Positions 42,046-52,776 are shown, numbered from the stretch's first letter. The stretch is 64,000 nucleotides of DNA from Beijerinckiaceae bacterium (GCA_947453155.1 CANGFE010000001.1:62001-126000); one strand, 5' to 3'. Program-made: numbers and translations. Notes: generated by a model not told the origin, from the letters alone.

Positions 42046-43950
42046 TCACAGCTGCGGCGTCTCTGCACCCAAAGGTTTTTGGGCAATCACCGTGGAATCA
42101 GCCGCCCCCTCGATGGCGCAGGAGACCCCCTCAGGATCGAAGCGCAATTCCACCGACCCAGACAGGGCGCGCGCGGCAATCGCCTCAATCACGAAACGGC
42201 CAAAACCCCGTCGCGTAGGCTCAACGACCTTCGGCCCGCCGCGCTCCACCCAGGCCAGCCGCAGGCGGTCTCGCCCGTTCTCATCCTTGAAGACCGACCA
42301 GGAAATATGAACCTCGCCGCCATCGACAGAGAGCGCGCCATATTTCACGGCATTGGTGGACAGCTCATGCACCGCCATACCAAGATTTTGTGCAGCAACA
42401 GGGGTGAGCACAATCTCAGGTCCATCTGTAAACAGACGCGCGCTCAAATCCGAATTGAGATGGCCTATTTGCGATGTCACCAATTCCTGCATGCTAATGC
42501 CGCGCCAATCCTCGCGCGCCAAAAGATCGTGCGATTGGGCCAGACCACTCAACCGCTCAATGAAGGAATCAACAAAATCTGAACTCGACAATTCGGGACT
42601 GACCGAACGACGCGCCATGACCTGAATGACGGTCAAAAGGTTCTTGGACCGATGCGCCAACTCCCCAAGTAAGGTGCGAATATGTTGTTCGGTCGCTTTA
42701 CGCTCCGAAATATCGCTCACAGCACCCAGCAGTGATTGCACCTCGCCATTACGGCTGCGCCACGGTTCAATCTGCACATTGCACCAAACCGTCTTGCCAT
42801 TCTTTTGATAGGGTAAATCTTGATGTGCGGATTGCCCCATTGCCAAAACTTCACGTTTCATCAGCAACAAAGGTTCGACAAGCTCTGGCGGGACAACGTC
42901 CTTTTCTTCAGCGCCGACCGCCGCATCAGCATCGCAACTAAAATATTCGCCGCCAATCCAGATGTACCGAAGATCGCGATCCTGCGTGAACACCGAAACG
43001 CCAGCCGCGCGCAGTGACAGGAACAAAAGATCTAGAGTGCGACGAAGTGCGACGTTCGCCGAGGCCAATTCGCTTTGCACACGCTTGCGATCGGTGATCT
43101 CTTCGACGATCAAACCCAGCCCAACCAATTCCCCGGCCGCGGTCTTTAATGGATAGGTATGTTCCATCCAGTCGCGCATGACACCCGGCGCGCGCTTGGT
43201 CTCACCGCGAAACTCGACATCACGAATAGCCTCGCCACTGGCCAAAACCGCCTTGTAAAGAGGCTCCGCTTGTTCGCACAAATCTGGGACAACATCGAAG
43301 ACAAAACGCCCGATATGCTCGGCGGCGGGTACGCCATTGATATCGGCAAGCGCATCATTGACGCGCACAAATTTCAGATCGCGGTCCAACATGGCCAAGC
43401 CGAGCGGCGCTGATTGATAAAGCGACTCGAGCTCTGCCAGACGCACACGCATTTGCTCTTGGCTACGTCGCAGGCTCTCTTCAAGCCGGCGCTGCTCGGT
43501 CAGATCAAACATGGATTGGATGATCACAGTGCGCCCATCAGGCCAGATCAATGGATCACTGGTTTGAATGAGCCACACCAGCCGCTCATCCCAAGCAGTC
43601 CAAACCGTGATCTCTTTTGACGACGCGCGAGATTGTGCACGCAGCCAACCGAAATAAACCGCTTCGATTTCTCCCGCAGGTACACGCCGCATTCTCTCAA
43701 GACACGCACGAATGTCTGGAAGCTCGGCCAAACCATAACCCGTGGCGCAAATGAAACTCTCATTCACCAAAACTGTCTCACCCTCTTTGGTGAAAACCAT
43801 ATAGGGCGAGGGCGCGCTCATGAGCGCTGCGCGAAAGGAGGTGAGAGAGGCTAAAAGCAAACCCGGATCAGCCGACATATCTTCCGGCCCAATGCGCATG
43901 GAAGTTGCGCTCTGGCCGTCCAGTCGAAAGGGAAGAACCTGATCCGGCAT
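42046..43950 (-). CDS. HWE-family sensor histidine kinase with PAS domains
   Basis: 634 residues from ATG 43950; a TTG at 43971 would add seven. At least three PAS-like units are seen, including LASLTSFRAALMSAPSPYMV, LAELESLYQSAPLGLAMLD (with YPLKTAAGELVGLGLIVEEI as its end) and LFLSLRAAGVSVFTQDRDLR. The kinase begins with the HWE/HisKA_2-type box LLGELAHRSKNLLTVIQVM (phospho-acceptor His), continues with ATPase elements NLGMAVHELSTNAVKYGAL and carries a W-x-E signature in LAWVERGGP. No membrane segment, so it is a cytosolic sensor, possibly of light or redox through a PAS cofactor. No response regulator lies next to it. It lies between lipA and the terminator after lpdA. Confidence 0.92.
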   Translation of the reverse strand: MPDQVLPFRLDGQSATSMRIGPEDMSADPGLLLASLTSFRAALMSAPSPYMVFTKEGETVLVNESFICATGYGLAELPDIRACLERMRRVPAGEIEAVYFGWLRAQSRASSKEITVWTAWDERLVWLIQTSDPLIWPDGRTVIIQSMFDLTEQRRLEESLRRSQEQMRVRLAELESLYQSAPLGLAMLDRDLKFVRVNDALADINGVPAAEHIGRFVFDVVPDLCEQAEPLYKAVLASGEAIRDVEFRGETKRAPGVMRDWMEHTYPLKTAAGELVGLGLIVEEITDRKRVQSELASANVALRRTLDLLFLSLRAAGVSVFTQDRDLRYIWIGGEYFSCDADAAVGAEEKDVVPPELVEPLLLMKREVLAMGQSAHQDLPYQKNGKTVWCNVQIEPWRSRNGEVQSLLGAVSDISERKATEQHIRTLLGELAHRSKNLLTVIQVMARRSVSPELSSSDFVDSFIERLSGLAQSHDLLAREDWRGISMQELVTSQIGHLNSDLSARLFTDGPEIVLTPVAAQNLGMAVHELSTNAVKYGALSVDGGEVHISWSVFKDENGRDRLRLAWVERGGPKVVEPTRRGFGRFVIEAIAARALSGSVELRFDPEGVSCAIEGAADSTVIAQKPLGAETPQL

Positions 43951-44040
43951 GAAAGTAACGCCCTCAGACAATCAGTTGGCGCTGCAACTCTGGCTATTGT
44001 TGTAACGAAAACCGAAACAGGCGTCAAAAATAGCAAAAAC

Positions 44041-44073
44041 GAAAAATGCCCCTGCGTGACACACAGGGGCATT
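44041..44073 (-). terminator. Terminator of the pdh-lpdA operon
   Basis: Inverted repeat AATGCCCCTG (44045-44054) and CAGGGGCATT (44064-44073) with a nine-base loop. On the minus strand it is followed by TTTTTC, so it would end transcription coming from lpdA, whose stop is 36 bases upstream. Confidence 0.82.
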
Positions 44074-44108
44074 CCTCAAAGCAATTCAAAGCGCTTTAAA
44101 GCCACGCT

Positions 44109-45551
44109 CTAGGTATGGATCACGCGCCCATAAGCATCCAGCACGCTCTCATGCATCATTTCTGAGAGAGTCGGATGCGGGAAGACGGCGTGGATAAGCT
44201 CTTCCTCTGTCGTCTCCAAATTCATGGCGACAACATAACCTTGGATAAGCTCGGTCACTTCTGCACCGATCATATGCGCGCCAAGCAACTTGCCAGTTTT
44301 GGCATCGAAGATCGTCTTGATGAGACCATCAGGTTCGCCAAGCGCAATCGCCTTGCCATTGCCCATGAAGGGGAAGCGACCAACCTTGATCGAGAGGCCC
44401 TGCTCTTTCGCCTTCGCCTCAGTAAGGCCAACGCTTGCGACTTGCGGATGGCAATAGGTGCAGCCCGGGATCATGGCCTTGTCCATGGGATGAACATGCA
44501 GACCCTTGATCGCTTCAACGCAGATCACACCTTCATGCTCGGCTTTGTGCGCGAGCATCGGCGGACCGGCAACGTCACCGATCGCAAAGATGCCGGGAAT
44601 ATTCGTGCGACCCAAACCGTCGGTCACAACGCAACCGCGATCCGTTTTCACGCCGATTTTCTCAAGGCCGATGTTTTCAATATTGCCAACAACACCCACA
44701 GCGGAAATCAGACGTTCAGCCTCAAGCGTAGACTTATTGCCCTTCTCGTCTTCGAGCGTGCAAACAACGCTATTGGCTTTCTTCTCAACCTTGCTGACCT
44801 TGGTTGAGGTCATGATCTTGATGCCAGCCTTTTCAAAACGCTTGCGCGCAAGACCAGCAATCTCGGCGTCTTCCACCGGCAAAACTTGCGGCATGACTTC
44901 AACCACCGTCACATCGCAACCCATGGTGCGATAGAAGCTGGCGAATTCAATCCCGATCGCGCCCGAACCCATGACGATAAGCGATTTGGGGAATTCCGCA
45001 GGCACCATGGCCTCGAAATAAGTCCAGATCAGTTTGCCATCCGGCTCGATGCCCGGCAGCACGCGCGGACGCGCACCTGTCGCAACAATAATATTCTTGG
45101 CCTGATAAACGCCCTCACCCAATGTGCCCTTCGGCACAGGGTTCTGCGGCTGCACCGCGGCCTTTTTGCTCTTCGACACCGTGACCTGTCCCGGCTTGTC
45201 GATAACCGCTTCGCCCCAGATCACATCAACCTTGTTCTTCTTGAGCAAGAAGCCGACGCCGCCATTCAACTGCTGCGACACGCCACGCGAGCGCTTCACA
45301 ACAGCGGCCGGATCAAAGGTGACTTTGCCTTCGATCTTCAGACCGTAATCCTGCGCATGCTGCGCATAGTGATAGATCTCGGCCGAGCGCAGCAAAGCTT
45401 TGGTCGGAATGCAGCCCCAGTTGAGGCAGATGCCGCCCAAATGTTCGCGCTCGACAATCGCGGTTTTCAGACCAAGCTGCGCAGATCGGATCGCGGTGAC
45501 ATAACCACCAGGACCCGAACCAATGATGAGAACGTCGTAGGTGGTCGTCAT
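44109..45551 (-). CDS. lpdA: Dihydrolipoyl dehydrogenase
   Basis: 480 residues. E3 of the pyruvate dehydrogenase complex: reoxidises dihydrolipoyl groups with FAD and NAD. Visible are the FAD-binding GSGPGG (residues 11-16), the redox disulfide CLNWGC (Cys42, Cys47), the NAD-binding GSGAIGIEFASF, the second FAD motif GIFAIGDVAGPPMLAHKAEHEG and the C-terminal His-Glu dyad region HAVFPHPTLSEMMHE. It follows pdhC by one base. A 15-residue low-similarity stretch VSKSKKAAVQPQNPVPKGTL around residue 125 looks like a family-specific insertion. Confidence 0.98.
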   Translation of the reverse strand: MTTTYDVLIIGSGPGGYVTAIRSAQLGLKTAIVEREHLGGICLNWGCIPTKALLRSAEIYHYAQHAQDYGLKIEGKVTFDPAAVVKRSRGVSQQLNGGVGFLLKKNKVDVIWGEAVIDKPGQVTVSKSKKAAVQPQNPVPKGTLGEGVYQAKNIIVATGARPRVLPGIEPDGKLIWTYFEAMVPAEFPKSLIVMGSGAIGIEFASFYRTMGCDVTVVEVMPQVLPVEDAEIAGLARKRFEKAGIKIMTSTKVSKVEKKANSVVCTLEDEKGNKSTLEAERLISAVGVVGNIENIGLEKIGVKTDRGCVVTDGLGRTNIPGIFAIGDVAGPPMLAHKAEHEGVICVEAIKGLHVHPMDKAMIPGCTYCHPQVASVGLTEAKAKEQGLSIKVGRFPFMGNGKAIALGEPDGLIKTIFDAKTGKLLGAHMIGAEVTELIQGYVVAMNLETTEEELIHAVFPHPTLSEMMHESVLDAYGRVIHT

Positions 45552-45552
45552 G

Positions 45553-46863
45553 TTACACCAGCATTCCCATCGGGTTTTCGATCAGCGTCTTGAAAGCGGA
45601 AATCAATTCCGCGCCCAAAGCGCCATCCACCGCGCGATGATCGGTTGAAAGCGTGACGCTGATAACCGTCGCAACGGCCGGTGCGCCCTTCTTCACCACG
45701 ATGCGCTGTTCACCAGCGCCAACCGCGAGAATAGTCGCATGCGGCGGGTTGATGACGGCGGAGAAATTCTTGATGCCGAACATGCCAAGGTTCGACACAG
45801 CGGATGTGCCACCCTGATATTCTTCCGGCTTCAATTTGCGCGCCCGCGCACGAGCCGCATAATCTTTCATCTCATTCGAGATTTGCGCGAGGCCCTTGGT
45901 TTCAGCCATGCGCACGATCGGCGTAATGAGACCGCCCGGGATCGATACAGCCACACCAACATCAGAATGTTTGTGCTTCAGCATCGCGCCTTCGGTCCAA
46001 GTCACATTCGCATCGGGCACGCGTTGCAGCGCAACTGCCAGAGCCTTGATGATGAAATCATTCACCGAGACCTTGTAAGCCGGCTTGCCGTCCTTGTCCT
46101 TGGGCGCATTGGCGTTGATCGCTTCGCGCGCAGCCAGCAGCGTGTCGAGTTCGCAATCAACCGAAAGGTAGAAGTGCGGGATCGTCTGCTTGGCTTCGAC
46201 CAGACGACGCGCAATGGTCTTGCGCATCGAGTCATGCGGGATCTCTTCGTAGGATCCATCAGCAAAGAATTTGCGGATGGTCGCATCCGACATGCCCATC
46301 GGCGCAGACGGAGCTGATGCACCAGCAGCAGGCGCCGCGAGAGCACCGCCACCGGCCATCGCCGCGCGCACGTCGCGCTCAACGATACGTCCATGCGGAC
46401 CGGTGCCCTTCACGCGTGTCAGATCAATGCGCGCATCTTTGGCAATGCGACGCGCGAGTGGTGAGGCAAACACGCGCGCACCCGACGCAGGCGCGGCCGC
46501 CACGGGCGCCGCTGCAACCGGTGCAGCAGAAGCAGCCTGTGCAGGAGCAGCAGGAGAAGCAGCAGCCTTCGGTGCAGAGGCCGGAGCGCCGCCAGAAGAA
46601 GCGGCTGCCTTCACATCTTCACCTTCAGCCGCGATCACGCCAATCAGCGTATTGACCGCAACATCCGCCGTGCCATCAGCGACCATGATTTTGGCGAGAA
46701 TGCCTTCATCGACAGCCTCGACTTCCATCGTCGCCTTATCGGTCTCAATCTCGGCAAGCACGTCGCCCGCCTTGATCGTGTCACCTTCTTTTTTCAACCA
46801 GCGAGCCAGATTGCCCTTTTCCATCGTGGGCGAAAGCGCGGGCATTAGAATGTTGATCGGCAT
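45553..46863 (-). CDS. pdhC: Pyruvate dehydrogenase E2, dihydrolipoyl acetyltransferase
   Basis: 436 residues. One N-terminal lipoyl domain with the modified lysine in [10 protein letters not shown] (Lys43), an Ala/Pro-rich linker (residues ~85-135), a peripheral subunit-binding domain VFASPLARRIAKDARIDLTRVKG and a catalytic domain ending in STDHRAVDGALGAEL, where His and Asp are catalytic. Transfers acetyl from lipoyl to CoA and forms the core of the complex. The gap to pdhB is 14 bases. Confidence 0.98.
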   Translation of the reverse strand: MPINILMPALSPTMEKGNLARWLKKEGDTIKAGDVLAEIETDKATMEVEAVDEGILAKIMVADGTADVAVNTLIGVIAAEGEDVKAAASSGGAPASAPKAAASPAAPAQAASAAPVAAAPVAAAPASGARVFASPLARRIAKDARIDLTRVKGTGPHGRIVERDVRAAMAGGGALAAPAAGASAPSAPMGMSDATIRKFFADGSYEEIPHDSMRKTIARRLVEAKQTIPHFYLSVDCELDTLLAAREAINANAPKDKDGKPAYKVSVNDFIIKALAVALQRVPDANVTWTEGAMLKHKHSDVGVAVSIPGGLITPIVRMAETKGLAQISNEMKDYAARARARKLKPEEYQGGTSAVSNLGMFGIKNFSAVINPPHATILAVGAGEQRIVVKKGAPAVATVISVTLSTDHRAVDGALGAELISAFKTLIENPMGMLV

Positions 46864-46877
46864 GGTCCGCGCTCCCC

Positions 46878-48254
46878 TTAGCGATAGAGCACGGCTTTCG
46901 CCGCCTGAATGACTTCACCAACATTTGGCAGCGCGAGCTTTTCGAGATTGGCTGCGTAAGGCATCGGCACATCCTTGCCGGTGACGCGCAGAACCGGCGC
47001 ATCGAGCCAGTCGAAAGCACGCTCCATCACCCGTGCGGCGATTTCCGCCCCAACGCCCGATTGCGGATAGCCTTCCTCCACCGTCACGCAGCGACCCGTC
47101 TTCTGCACGGACGCGATGATCGTATCCGTGTCCATCGGACGGATTGTGCGCAGATCGATGATCTCCGCTTCAATGCCTTCCTTGGCGAGTTCTTCCGCAG
47201 CCTTGACGGCGTAAGTCATGCCAATCGACCAAGAGACGAGCGTCACATCCTTACCCGTGCGATGAATACGCGCCTTGCCAATCGGCACGGTGTAATCATC
47301 CAGCTTGGGCACATCGAAGGTCTGCCCGTAGAGAATTTCATTCTCAAGGAAGATGATCGGGTTCGGATCGCGGATCGCGGATTTCATCAAGCCCTTGTAG
47401 TCAGCCGCCGTATAAGGAGCGACCACTTTCAAGCCCGGAATCTGCGAATACCAAGCCGCAAAATCCTGCGAATGCTGGGCCGCGACGCGCGCCGCAGCAC
47501 CATTGGGTCCGCGGAACACAATCGGGCAACCCATCTGGCCGCCGGACATATAAAGCGTTTTGGCAGCAGAATTGATGATCTGGTCAATCGCCTGCATGGC
47601 GAAGTTGAAGGTCATGAATTCAACGATAGGCTTCAAGCCTGTCATCGCAGCACCGACGCCAATACCAGCAAAACCATGCTCTGTAATCGGCGTATCAATC
47701 ACGCGGCGCGCACCAAATTCCTGCAACAGGCCTTGGGTGATTTTATAGGCGCCCTGATATTCAGCAACTTCTTCGCCCATGATGAAGACATCTTCATCTG
47801 CGCGCATTTCTTCAGCCATCGCATCGCGCAAAGCTTCGCGCACGGTCATCGCAACCATCGGCGTGCCTGGCGGCACGTCAGGAGCTGCTGCAACCGTCAC
47901 AACTGGCGGCGCCGGCAAATCGCTCTGCATCGACGCAGCAGCAGGCTTTTCACCACCCGCATCCTGCGGCGCTGGCTTTGAAGTCGCGGCCGGCACAGCA
48001 TCAGCGCTTTCGCCTTCTGCCGTGATGATCGCAATCGGCGTATTCACCGCGACATTTTCCGTGCCGTCGGGAATAAGGATGGCAGCGAGCACGCCTTCAT
48101 CCACCGCTTCCACTTCCATCGTCGCCTTATCGGTTTCGATCTCGGCGAGCACATCGCCGGATTTTACCGTATCGCCGACTTTCTTAACCCATTTAGCAAG
48201 CTTGCCCTGTTCCATCGTCGGAGACAGAGCGGGCATGAGAATATTCACAGCCAT
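46878..48254 (-). CDS. pdhB: Pyruvate dehydrogenase E1 beta with N-terminal lipoyl domain
   Basis: 458 residues from ATG 48254, after GGAGGA. Residues 1-80 form a lipoyl domain nearly identical in its core to that of E2 (lysine in [10 protein letters not shown], residue 43); then a Pro/Ala linker and the E1 beta part from about residue 130 ([38 protein letters not shown]). A lipoyl domain on E1 beta is a known feature of alphaproteobacteria. With PdhA it forms the thiamine-diphosphate decarboxylase. It follows pdhA by 14 bases. Confidence 0.98.
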   Translation of the reverse strand: MAVNILMPALSPTMEQGKLAKWVKKVGDTVKSGDVLAEIETDKATMEVEAVDEGVLAAILIPDGTENVAVNTPIAIITAEGESADAVPAATSKPAPQDAGGEKPAAASMQSDLPAPPVVTVAAAPDVPPGTPMVAMTVREALRDAMAEEMRADEDVFIMGEEVAEYQGAYKITQGLLQEFGARRVIDTPITEHGFAGIGVGAAMTGLKPIVEFMTFNFAMQAIDQIINSAAKTLYMSGGQMGCPIVFRGPNGAAARVAAQHSQDFAAWYSQIPGLKVVAPYTAADYKGLMKSAIRDPNPIIFLENEILYGQTFDVPKLDDYTVPIGKARIHRTGKDVTLVSWSIGMTYAVKAAEELAKEGIEAEIIDLRTIRPMDTDTIIASVQKTGRCVTVEEGYPQSGVGAEIAARVMERAFDWLDAPVLRVTGKDVPMPYAANLEKLALPNVGEVIQAAKAVLYR

Positions 48255-48268
48255 TGTCGATCCTCCGA

Positions 48269-49282
48269 TTAAACCAAAATATCCGTCCACAATTCGGACG
48301 GATCCGGTTCTGGATCGTTGGTCGCGAATTCGGCAGCTTCCGCCACAATCGCACGCACCTTTGCGTCGATTGCTTTCAATTCATCTTCGGTCGCAAATTT
48401 TTCCCGCAACAGGCGTCCACGCACCTGTTCAATCGGGTCATGCTCTTCGCGCATTTTCTGCACTTCTTCCTTCGAGCGATATTTCGCCGGATCGGACATG
48501 GAGTGACCGCGATAGCGATAGGTCTGCATTTCGAGAATGTAGGGGCCCTTGCCTTCACGGCACCAAGCCAAAGCCTTCTCGCCAGCCGCGCGCACAGCGC
48601 GCACATCCATGCCGTCGACCTGCTCACCAGGAATATTGAAGGAAAGGCCGCGCTTCGAAAAATCAGACTGTGCCGAGGCACGCGTCACAGCCGTGCCCAT
48701 CGCATAACGATTATTTTCGATGATGTAGACGGCCGGCAATTTCCAGAGCTCCGCCATATTGAAGCTCTCATAGACCTGGCCCTGATTGGCCGCACCGTCG
48801 CCGAAATAGACCATCGAGACATTGCCATTGCCGCGATAATGATTGGCAAAGGCCAGACCCGTGCCCAGCGACACCTGCGCGCCAACGATGCCGTGGCCGC
48901 CGTAAAAATGCTTCTCTTTCGAGAACATGTGCATCGAGCCGCCCTTGCCTTTCGACAAGCCGCCACGACGCCCCGTGAGCTCGGCCATCACGCCCTTCGG
49001 GTCCATGCCGCAAACGAGCATATGGCCGTGGTCACGATAACCGGTGATGATCTGGTCGCCTTCTTTGGCAACCATTTGCATGCCCACCACCACGGCCTCC
49101 TGGCCGATGTAGAGATGGCAGAAACCGCCGATCAGGCCCATGCCATACATCTGGCCGGCCTTTTCCTCGAAACGCCGGATGAGCAGCATTTCGCGATAGG
49201 CATGAAGTTCCTGGTCACGGGTGAATTCGGCTGGTCCCGCATTTTTCTGCGTTTTGGACCGAGAAGAGGCAGACGCTGCCAT
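48269..49282 (-). CDS. pdhA: Pyruvate dehydrogenase E1 alpha
   Basis: 337 residues from ATG 49282, with AGGAG five bases upstream. A longer frame from 49306 adds eight residues. Thiamine-diphosphate motif [20 protein letters not shown] with the downstream NN is intact, and the phosphorylation-loop-like [20 protein letters not shown] is present. First gene of the operon pdhA-pdhB-pdhC-lpdA. Decarboxylates pyruvate and hands the acetyl unit to E2. The 209 bases between this start and ftsB should hold the promoter, but I see no clear -35/-10. Confidence 0.97.
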   Translation of the reverse strand: MAASASSRSKTQKNAGPAEFTRDQELHAYREMLLIRRFEEKAGQMYGMGLIGGFCHLYIGQEAVVVGMQMVAKEGDQIITGYRDHGHMLVCGMDPKGVMAELTGRRGGLSKGKGGSMHMFSKEKHFYGGHGIVGAQVSLGTGLAFANHYRGNGNVSMVYFGDGAANQGQVYESFNMAELWKLPAVYIIENNRYAMGTAVTRASAQSDFSKRGLSFNIPGEQVDGMDVRAVRAAGEKALAWCREGKGPYILEMQTYRYRGHSMSDPAKYRSKEEVQKMREEHDPIEQVRGRLLREKFATEDELKAIDAKVRAIVAEAAEFATNDPEPDPSELWTDILV

Positions 49283-49491
49283 GTTGGCTCCTGAACCTGA
49301 TCGCAAGCTCCAACGCCCGGAGCCCGCTAGGACAGAGGTTAGATCAGGCTAAAGGATAATGCGAGGGGGGAGATGCAGAAATCAGATAGGGCATAAACAC
49401 TATAAATACAGAAGCTTAGATGAATTAACCCGATTATCGTTATGCAAAAATATAAACAAGAAACAGGTTAACCACCCAAGGGGCCCAAAAA

Positions 49492-49803
49492 TCAGCGATA
49501 GAAGAAGATCAACTCGTCCTTGTGGACACGACCAAGGGTGACACGGGCCTGTTCTTCCAAAAGATCACGATCCAGAGAATCGGCCGACATCATCCGCACG
49601 CGCCGTTCCCAGCCGTTACGATCGCTCTGCAGGCTATCCAAGCGGGCCTGCAGCTCATCGATCTTCATCTTGTATTCTTCCTTGGCCTTGAGGCCTCGGG
49701 TGCCATTATAGGCGTGCCAGACGAAATAAGACGCAGCCGCTCCCGACACGGCATAGAGCACGAGCGGGATCAGGATAGCGCGGAGTCGGCGACGTTTGAC
49801 CAT
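49492..49803 (-). CDS. ftsB: Septum formation initiator FtsB/DivIC family
   Basis: 103 residues. A basic N-terminus, one transmembrane helix (IPLVLYAVSGAAASYFVW) and a coiled coil at residues ~40-70 (KEEYKMKIDELQARLDSLQS), ending in RVTLGRVHKDELIFFYR, the usual FtsB-like tail. Bitopic divisome protein that links FtsL and FtsQ. A position close to pdhA is typical of alphaproteobacteria. Divergent from ispDF across 110 bases. Confidence 0.9.
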   Translation of the reverse strand: MVKRRRLRAILIPLVLYAVSGAAASYFVWHAYNGTRGLKAKEEYKMKIDELQARLDSLQSDRNGWERRVRMMSADSLDRDLLEEQARVTLGRVHKDELIFFYR

Positions 49804-49913
49804 GTGGCGAACTTGATGGCCTTAGGTGAATCTGACGTTAACGCCCCACGCCTTCAGCCGAATTGACCCATTCGGCAAATCACGCCACACAGAGCGGGAC
49901 AAGGAGACCAAGC

Positions 49914-51113
49914 TTGGCAGCTGCCCCACACCCCGCTTCAGAGATCGCCATCGTGCTGGTCGCGGCGGGAAAAGGTCTGCGCGCAGGCGGGCCCGTACCG
50001 AAGCAATATGCGCCGCTTCTGGGTCGCCCGCTGCTCGCACATACGATCGAAGCCCTGTCAGTCCTCCGAGCGCCCATTCAGCCCGTGATTGGGCCGGGGG
50101 ACGAACCGCTTTTCGCCACTGTCCTTGATGCACTGCCAGCTGAGATGCGCGCACTCTGCCGCGCGCCCGTAACGGGTGGCGACACACGACAAGCCTCGGT
50201 GCTCAGGGGTCTCGAAGCACTGGGCGGAGATCAGCCGCAAATCGTCCTCATCCATGATGGCGCCCGCTGCCATCCGGCCACCCAACTCCTGACCCGTGCA
50301 ATCGAGGCGGCACGCGCGCATGGCGCGGCCATTCCGGGACTTGTGGTCAGCGATACGATCAAACAGGTCGATGCGCAGGGCTTTGTGGCCCAGACGCCAG
50401 AGCGCGCCACATTGCGCGCTGTGCAGACGCCCCAAAGCTTCACCTATTCTCTCATCCTCAGAGCACATCAATTTGCTGCCAAAGAGAATATTCAAAACCT
50501 CACCGACGATGGTTCGGTCGCCGAATGGGCGGGCCACAAGGTCCATCTCTTCCCCGGCGATGCCGCCAATTTGAAAGTCACCGAGGCCAGCGATTTCGCC
50601 ACAATGGAGCGTCTCATGTCCGCCGATCTTACCGACATTCGCACCGGACAGGGCTATGACGTGCATGCCTTTGGCCCCGGCGACCATGTCTGGCTGGGCG
50701 GGGTGAAAATCCCCCATACCGCAGCCCTCGTGGGTCACTCCGATGCGGACGTCCTGCTTCATGCACTGACCGATGCCATTCTCGGCGCTTTGGCTGACGG
50801 CGATATCGGCTCTCATTTCCCCCCGTCCGATCCTCAATGGAAGGGCGCCGCCTCCGACCAGTTCTTGCGCCATGCGGTGTCCCTAGTTGGCAAGCGCGGT
50901 GGCAAGATCGCCCATCTCGATGGCACACTCATTTGCGAGGCTCCAAAAGTGGGCCCGCATCGCGACGCCATCCGCGCACGCATTGCCGAAATCTGCGATT
51001 TGCCTCTTCACCGCGTTGGGGTAAAAGCCACAACGTCGGAAGGACTTGGCTTCACTGGTCGACGTGAAGGTATAGCTGCCATGGCCCTTGCCACGATCCG
51101 ACTGCCAGAATGA
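49914..51113 (+). CDS. ispDF: Bifunctional IspD/IspF isoprenoid enzyme
   Basis: 399 residues if started at TTG 49914, which has AGGAG seven bases upstream; another TTG at 49863 would add 17 poorly conserved residues. N-terminal IspD part: [20 protein letters not shown] nucleotide-binding loop, then VLIHDGARC and [12 protein letters not shown]-terminal IspF part from about residue 237: [19 protein letters not shown] and [19 protein letters not shown] with metal-binding His and Asp. The fusion performs the cytidylyl-transfer and cyclodiphosphate steps of the MEP pathway and is typical of alphaproteobacteria. Its end overlaps the pncC gene by four bases. Confidence 0.96.
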   Translation: MAAAPHPASEIAIVLVAAGKGLRAGGPVPKQYAPLLGRPLLAHTIEALSVLRAPIQPVIGPGDEPLFATVLDALPAEMRALCRAPVTGGDTRQASVLRGLEALGGDQPQIVLIHDGARCHPATQLLTRAIEAARAHGAAIPGLVVSDTIKQVDAQGFVAQTPERATLRAVQTPQSFTYSLILRAHQFAAKENIQNLTDDGSVAEWAGHKVHLFPGDAANLKVTEASDFATMERLMSADLTDIRTGQGYDVHAFGPGDHVWLGGVKIPHTAALVGHSDADVLLHALTDAILGALADGDIGSHFPPSDPQWKGAASDQFLRHAVSLVGKRGGKIAHLDGTLICEAPKVGPHRDAIRARIAEICDLPLHRVGVKATTSEGLGFTGRREGIAAMALATIRLPE

Positions 51114-51613
51114 GTGCGCTGTTTGATCCGGGCCTATTGGCGCGCGCCGAGGCGCTCATTCGCCTCTGCACGACCAAGGGGCTTAAGATCACGACAGCGG
51201 AATCCTGCACGGGTGGGTTGATCACGGCGCTGCTGACCGAAATCCCTGGCTCATCGGCCGTCGTAGACCGGGGCTTCATGACCTATTCCAATGAGGCGAA
51301 AGCCGAGATGATCGGCGTACCCGTGTCGCTCATCGACACCCATGGTGCCGTAAGCGCACCAGTCGCCCGTGCCATGGCCTCAGGCGCGCTCCAGCATTCC
51401 AAAGCCGATCTGTCAGTGGCCGTCACAGGCATTGCAGGACCCGGCGGCGGCAGCCCCGAAAAGCCTGTTGGCCTCGTGCAATTTGCCCGCGCCCGCCGTG
51501 GTGCGGAGCCCGAACTTTTCGAGAAGCGTTTTGACGACAAAGGCCGCGCTAGCATTCGCTGCGCGGCCCTCGAGTTTGCTCTCACCCTGCTTGAAGAAGC
51601 AGTGGCAAGCTAA
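51110..51613 (+). CDS. pncC: CinA C-terminal family, nicotinamide-nucleotide amidase
   Basis: 167 residues covering only the CinA C-terminal (PncC) domain: [46 protein letters not shown] and [21 protein letters not shown]. No N-terminal competence-damage domain. Deamidates NMN to nicotinate mononucleotide in the pyridine nucleotide salvage cycle. ATGA overlap with ispDF shows translational coupling. Converges on the FAH-family gene. Confidence 0.94.
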   Translation: MSALFDPGLLARAEALIRLCTTKGLKITTAESCTGGLITALLTEIPGSSAVVDRGFMTYSNEAKAEMIGVPVSLIDTHGAVSAPVARAMASGALQHSKADLSVAVTGIAGPGGGSPEKPVGLVQFARARRGAEPELFEKRFDDKGRASIRCAALEFALTLLEEAVAS

Positions 51614-51619
51614 TGGTAT

Positions 51620-52531
51620 TTAAACAAAACGATTGCTGATCTTGCCGAGACCTTCGATCTCGACTGTGACCACATCGCCCTTGTTCAGATATTCACCGCG
51701 GCCATTTCCGACACCCGCAGGCGTGCCCGTCAGAATGATATCACCGGGGAGCAAAGTCATGCGGCTGGAGAGATCGGCGATCTGTTCCTTGATGTCGAAA
51801 ATCATATAGCCGGTGTTGGAATCCTGCTTCACAACCCCATTCACATCGAGGCGCATTTTCAGCTTATGCGGATCGGGTATGTCGCGGGCGAGCGTGATCC
51901 AAGGCCCCAGCGGACAAGCGCCATCGAAGCTTTTGTGCGATGTCCAATCGTTCCGGAAGATAGAATTATCCGGCACGCCATTGCGGCGAGAGAGATCGCG
52001 CGCCGAAAGATCATTGGCGACCAGATAACCAGCCACATAATCAAGCGCCTTGTCCCCTGACACATTCCGGCAAGGACGGCCGATGACCACACCCAGCTCT
52101 GCTTCCCAATCGAGCTTTTTGACATGCTCAGGGAACGGAATGTCCGCATATGGGCCAATGGCCGAGCGCGATGATTTCAGAAAATGCCACGAGCGCTGAC
52201 CCAGCTCATGCGGATCTTTTGGTGGCTCACGACCGGATGCTTTGGCCATTTCAGCAGCATGGTCGGCATAGTTCGAACCGGCGCAGTAAAGAACAGGCGG
52301 CAGCGGAATGGGCGACAACAAGGTGACCGAGCTCAGCGGGACACCAGCAGGTTTAGTCGCCGCCAGCTTGTCGAGGCGAGCCAGATTAGCATCAAAATCC
52401 GCCAGCAGAGCCAGCACGTTCGCATCCATTTCATGGCCGGTGGCTTTCGCAATATCCACGACCTGATCGCCGATCACGAGGACCGCGCGCGGACCGGTTT
52501 TTGTTTCCATCGAAGCAATGCTGAACGTCAA
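51620..52531 (-). CDS. Fumarylacetoacetate hydrolase family protein
   Basis: 303 residues from TTG 52531, since CGGGAGGAAGAA lies directly upstream; the open frame reaches 52642 but the extra residues look non-coding. FAH fold features: ILYCAGSNYADHAAEMA-type segment (VLYCAGSNYADHAAEM), LDWEAELGVVIGRPCRNV with metal-binding Glu residues, DYVAGYLVANDLSARDLSRR, GDIILTGTPAGVGNGRG. Likely cleaves or decarboxylates a 2-oxo-type ring-cleavage product. Substrate unknown; no catabolic neighbours. Its start is separated from the porin gene by about 300 bases. Confidence 0.88.
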   Translation of the reverse strand: MTFSIASMETKTGPRAVLVIGDQVVDIAKATGHEMDANVLALLADFDANLARLDKLAATKPAGVPLSSVTLLSPIPLPPVLYCAGSNYADHAAEMAKASGREPPKDPHELGQRSWHFLKSSRSAIGPYADIPFPEHVKKLDWEAELGVVIGRPCRNVSGDKALDYVAGYLVANDLSARDLSRRNGVPDNSIFRNDWTSHKSFDGACPLGPWITLARDIPDPHKLKMRLDVNGVVKQDSNTGYMIFDIKEQIADLSSRMTLLPGDIILTGTPAGVGNGRGEYLNKGDVVTVEIEGLGKISNRFV

Positions 52532-52776
52532 TTCTTCCTCCCGCAGTCGGGCGCGCTCGTGGCGCCACTTTTTGTTGGTCTTCGAAAAGCTAGCAGGAAT
52601 CAGCGCGCCTTGCGGCAAAAAAGCGAAACCTTGACCGCCCAAGCCACAAGCTTAACCACAAACTATTGATAAGCCTTGGCTTTCTTTGTGGCTTTTGAGA
52701 AACAGGTGGGCTAAGAAGCGCTCCAAAATACTCTAATTAAGTTGCGTACATCACGTCTCTTGTTACTTTCGTCAAC

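Noticed and set aside
47061-49294. Two long plus-strand frames of 306 and 346 residues across pdhB and pdhA
   Set aside because: Antisense shadows caused by GC-rich third codon positions of the pyruvate dehydrogenase genes.
49370-49470. AT-rich stretch between pdhA and ftsB
   Set aside because: It could hold promoters, but I find no -35/-10 pair or repeat to support a specific site.
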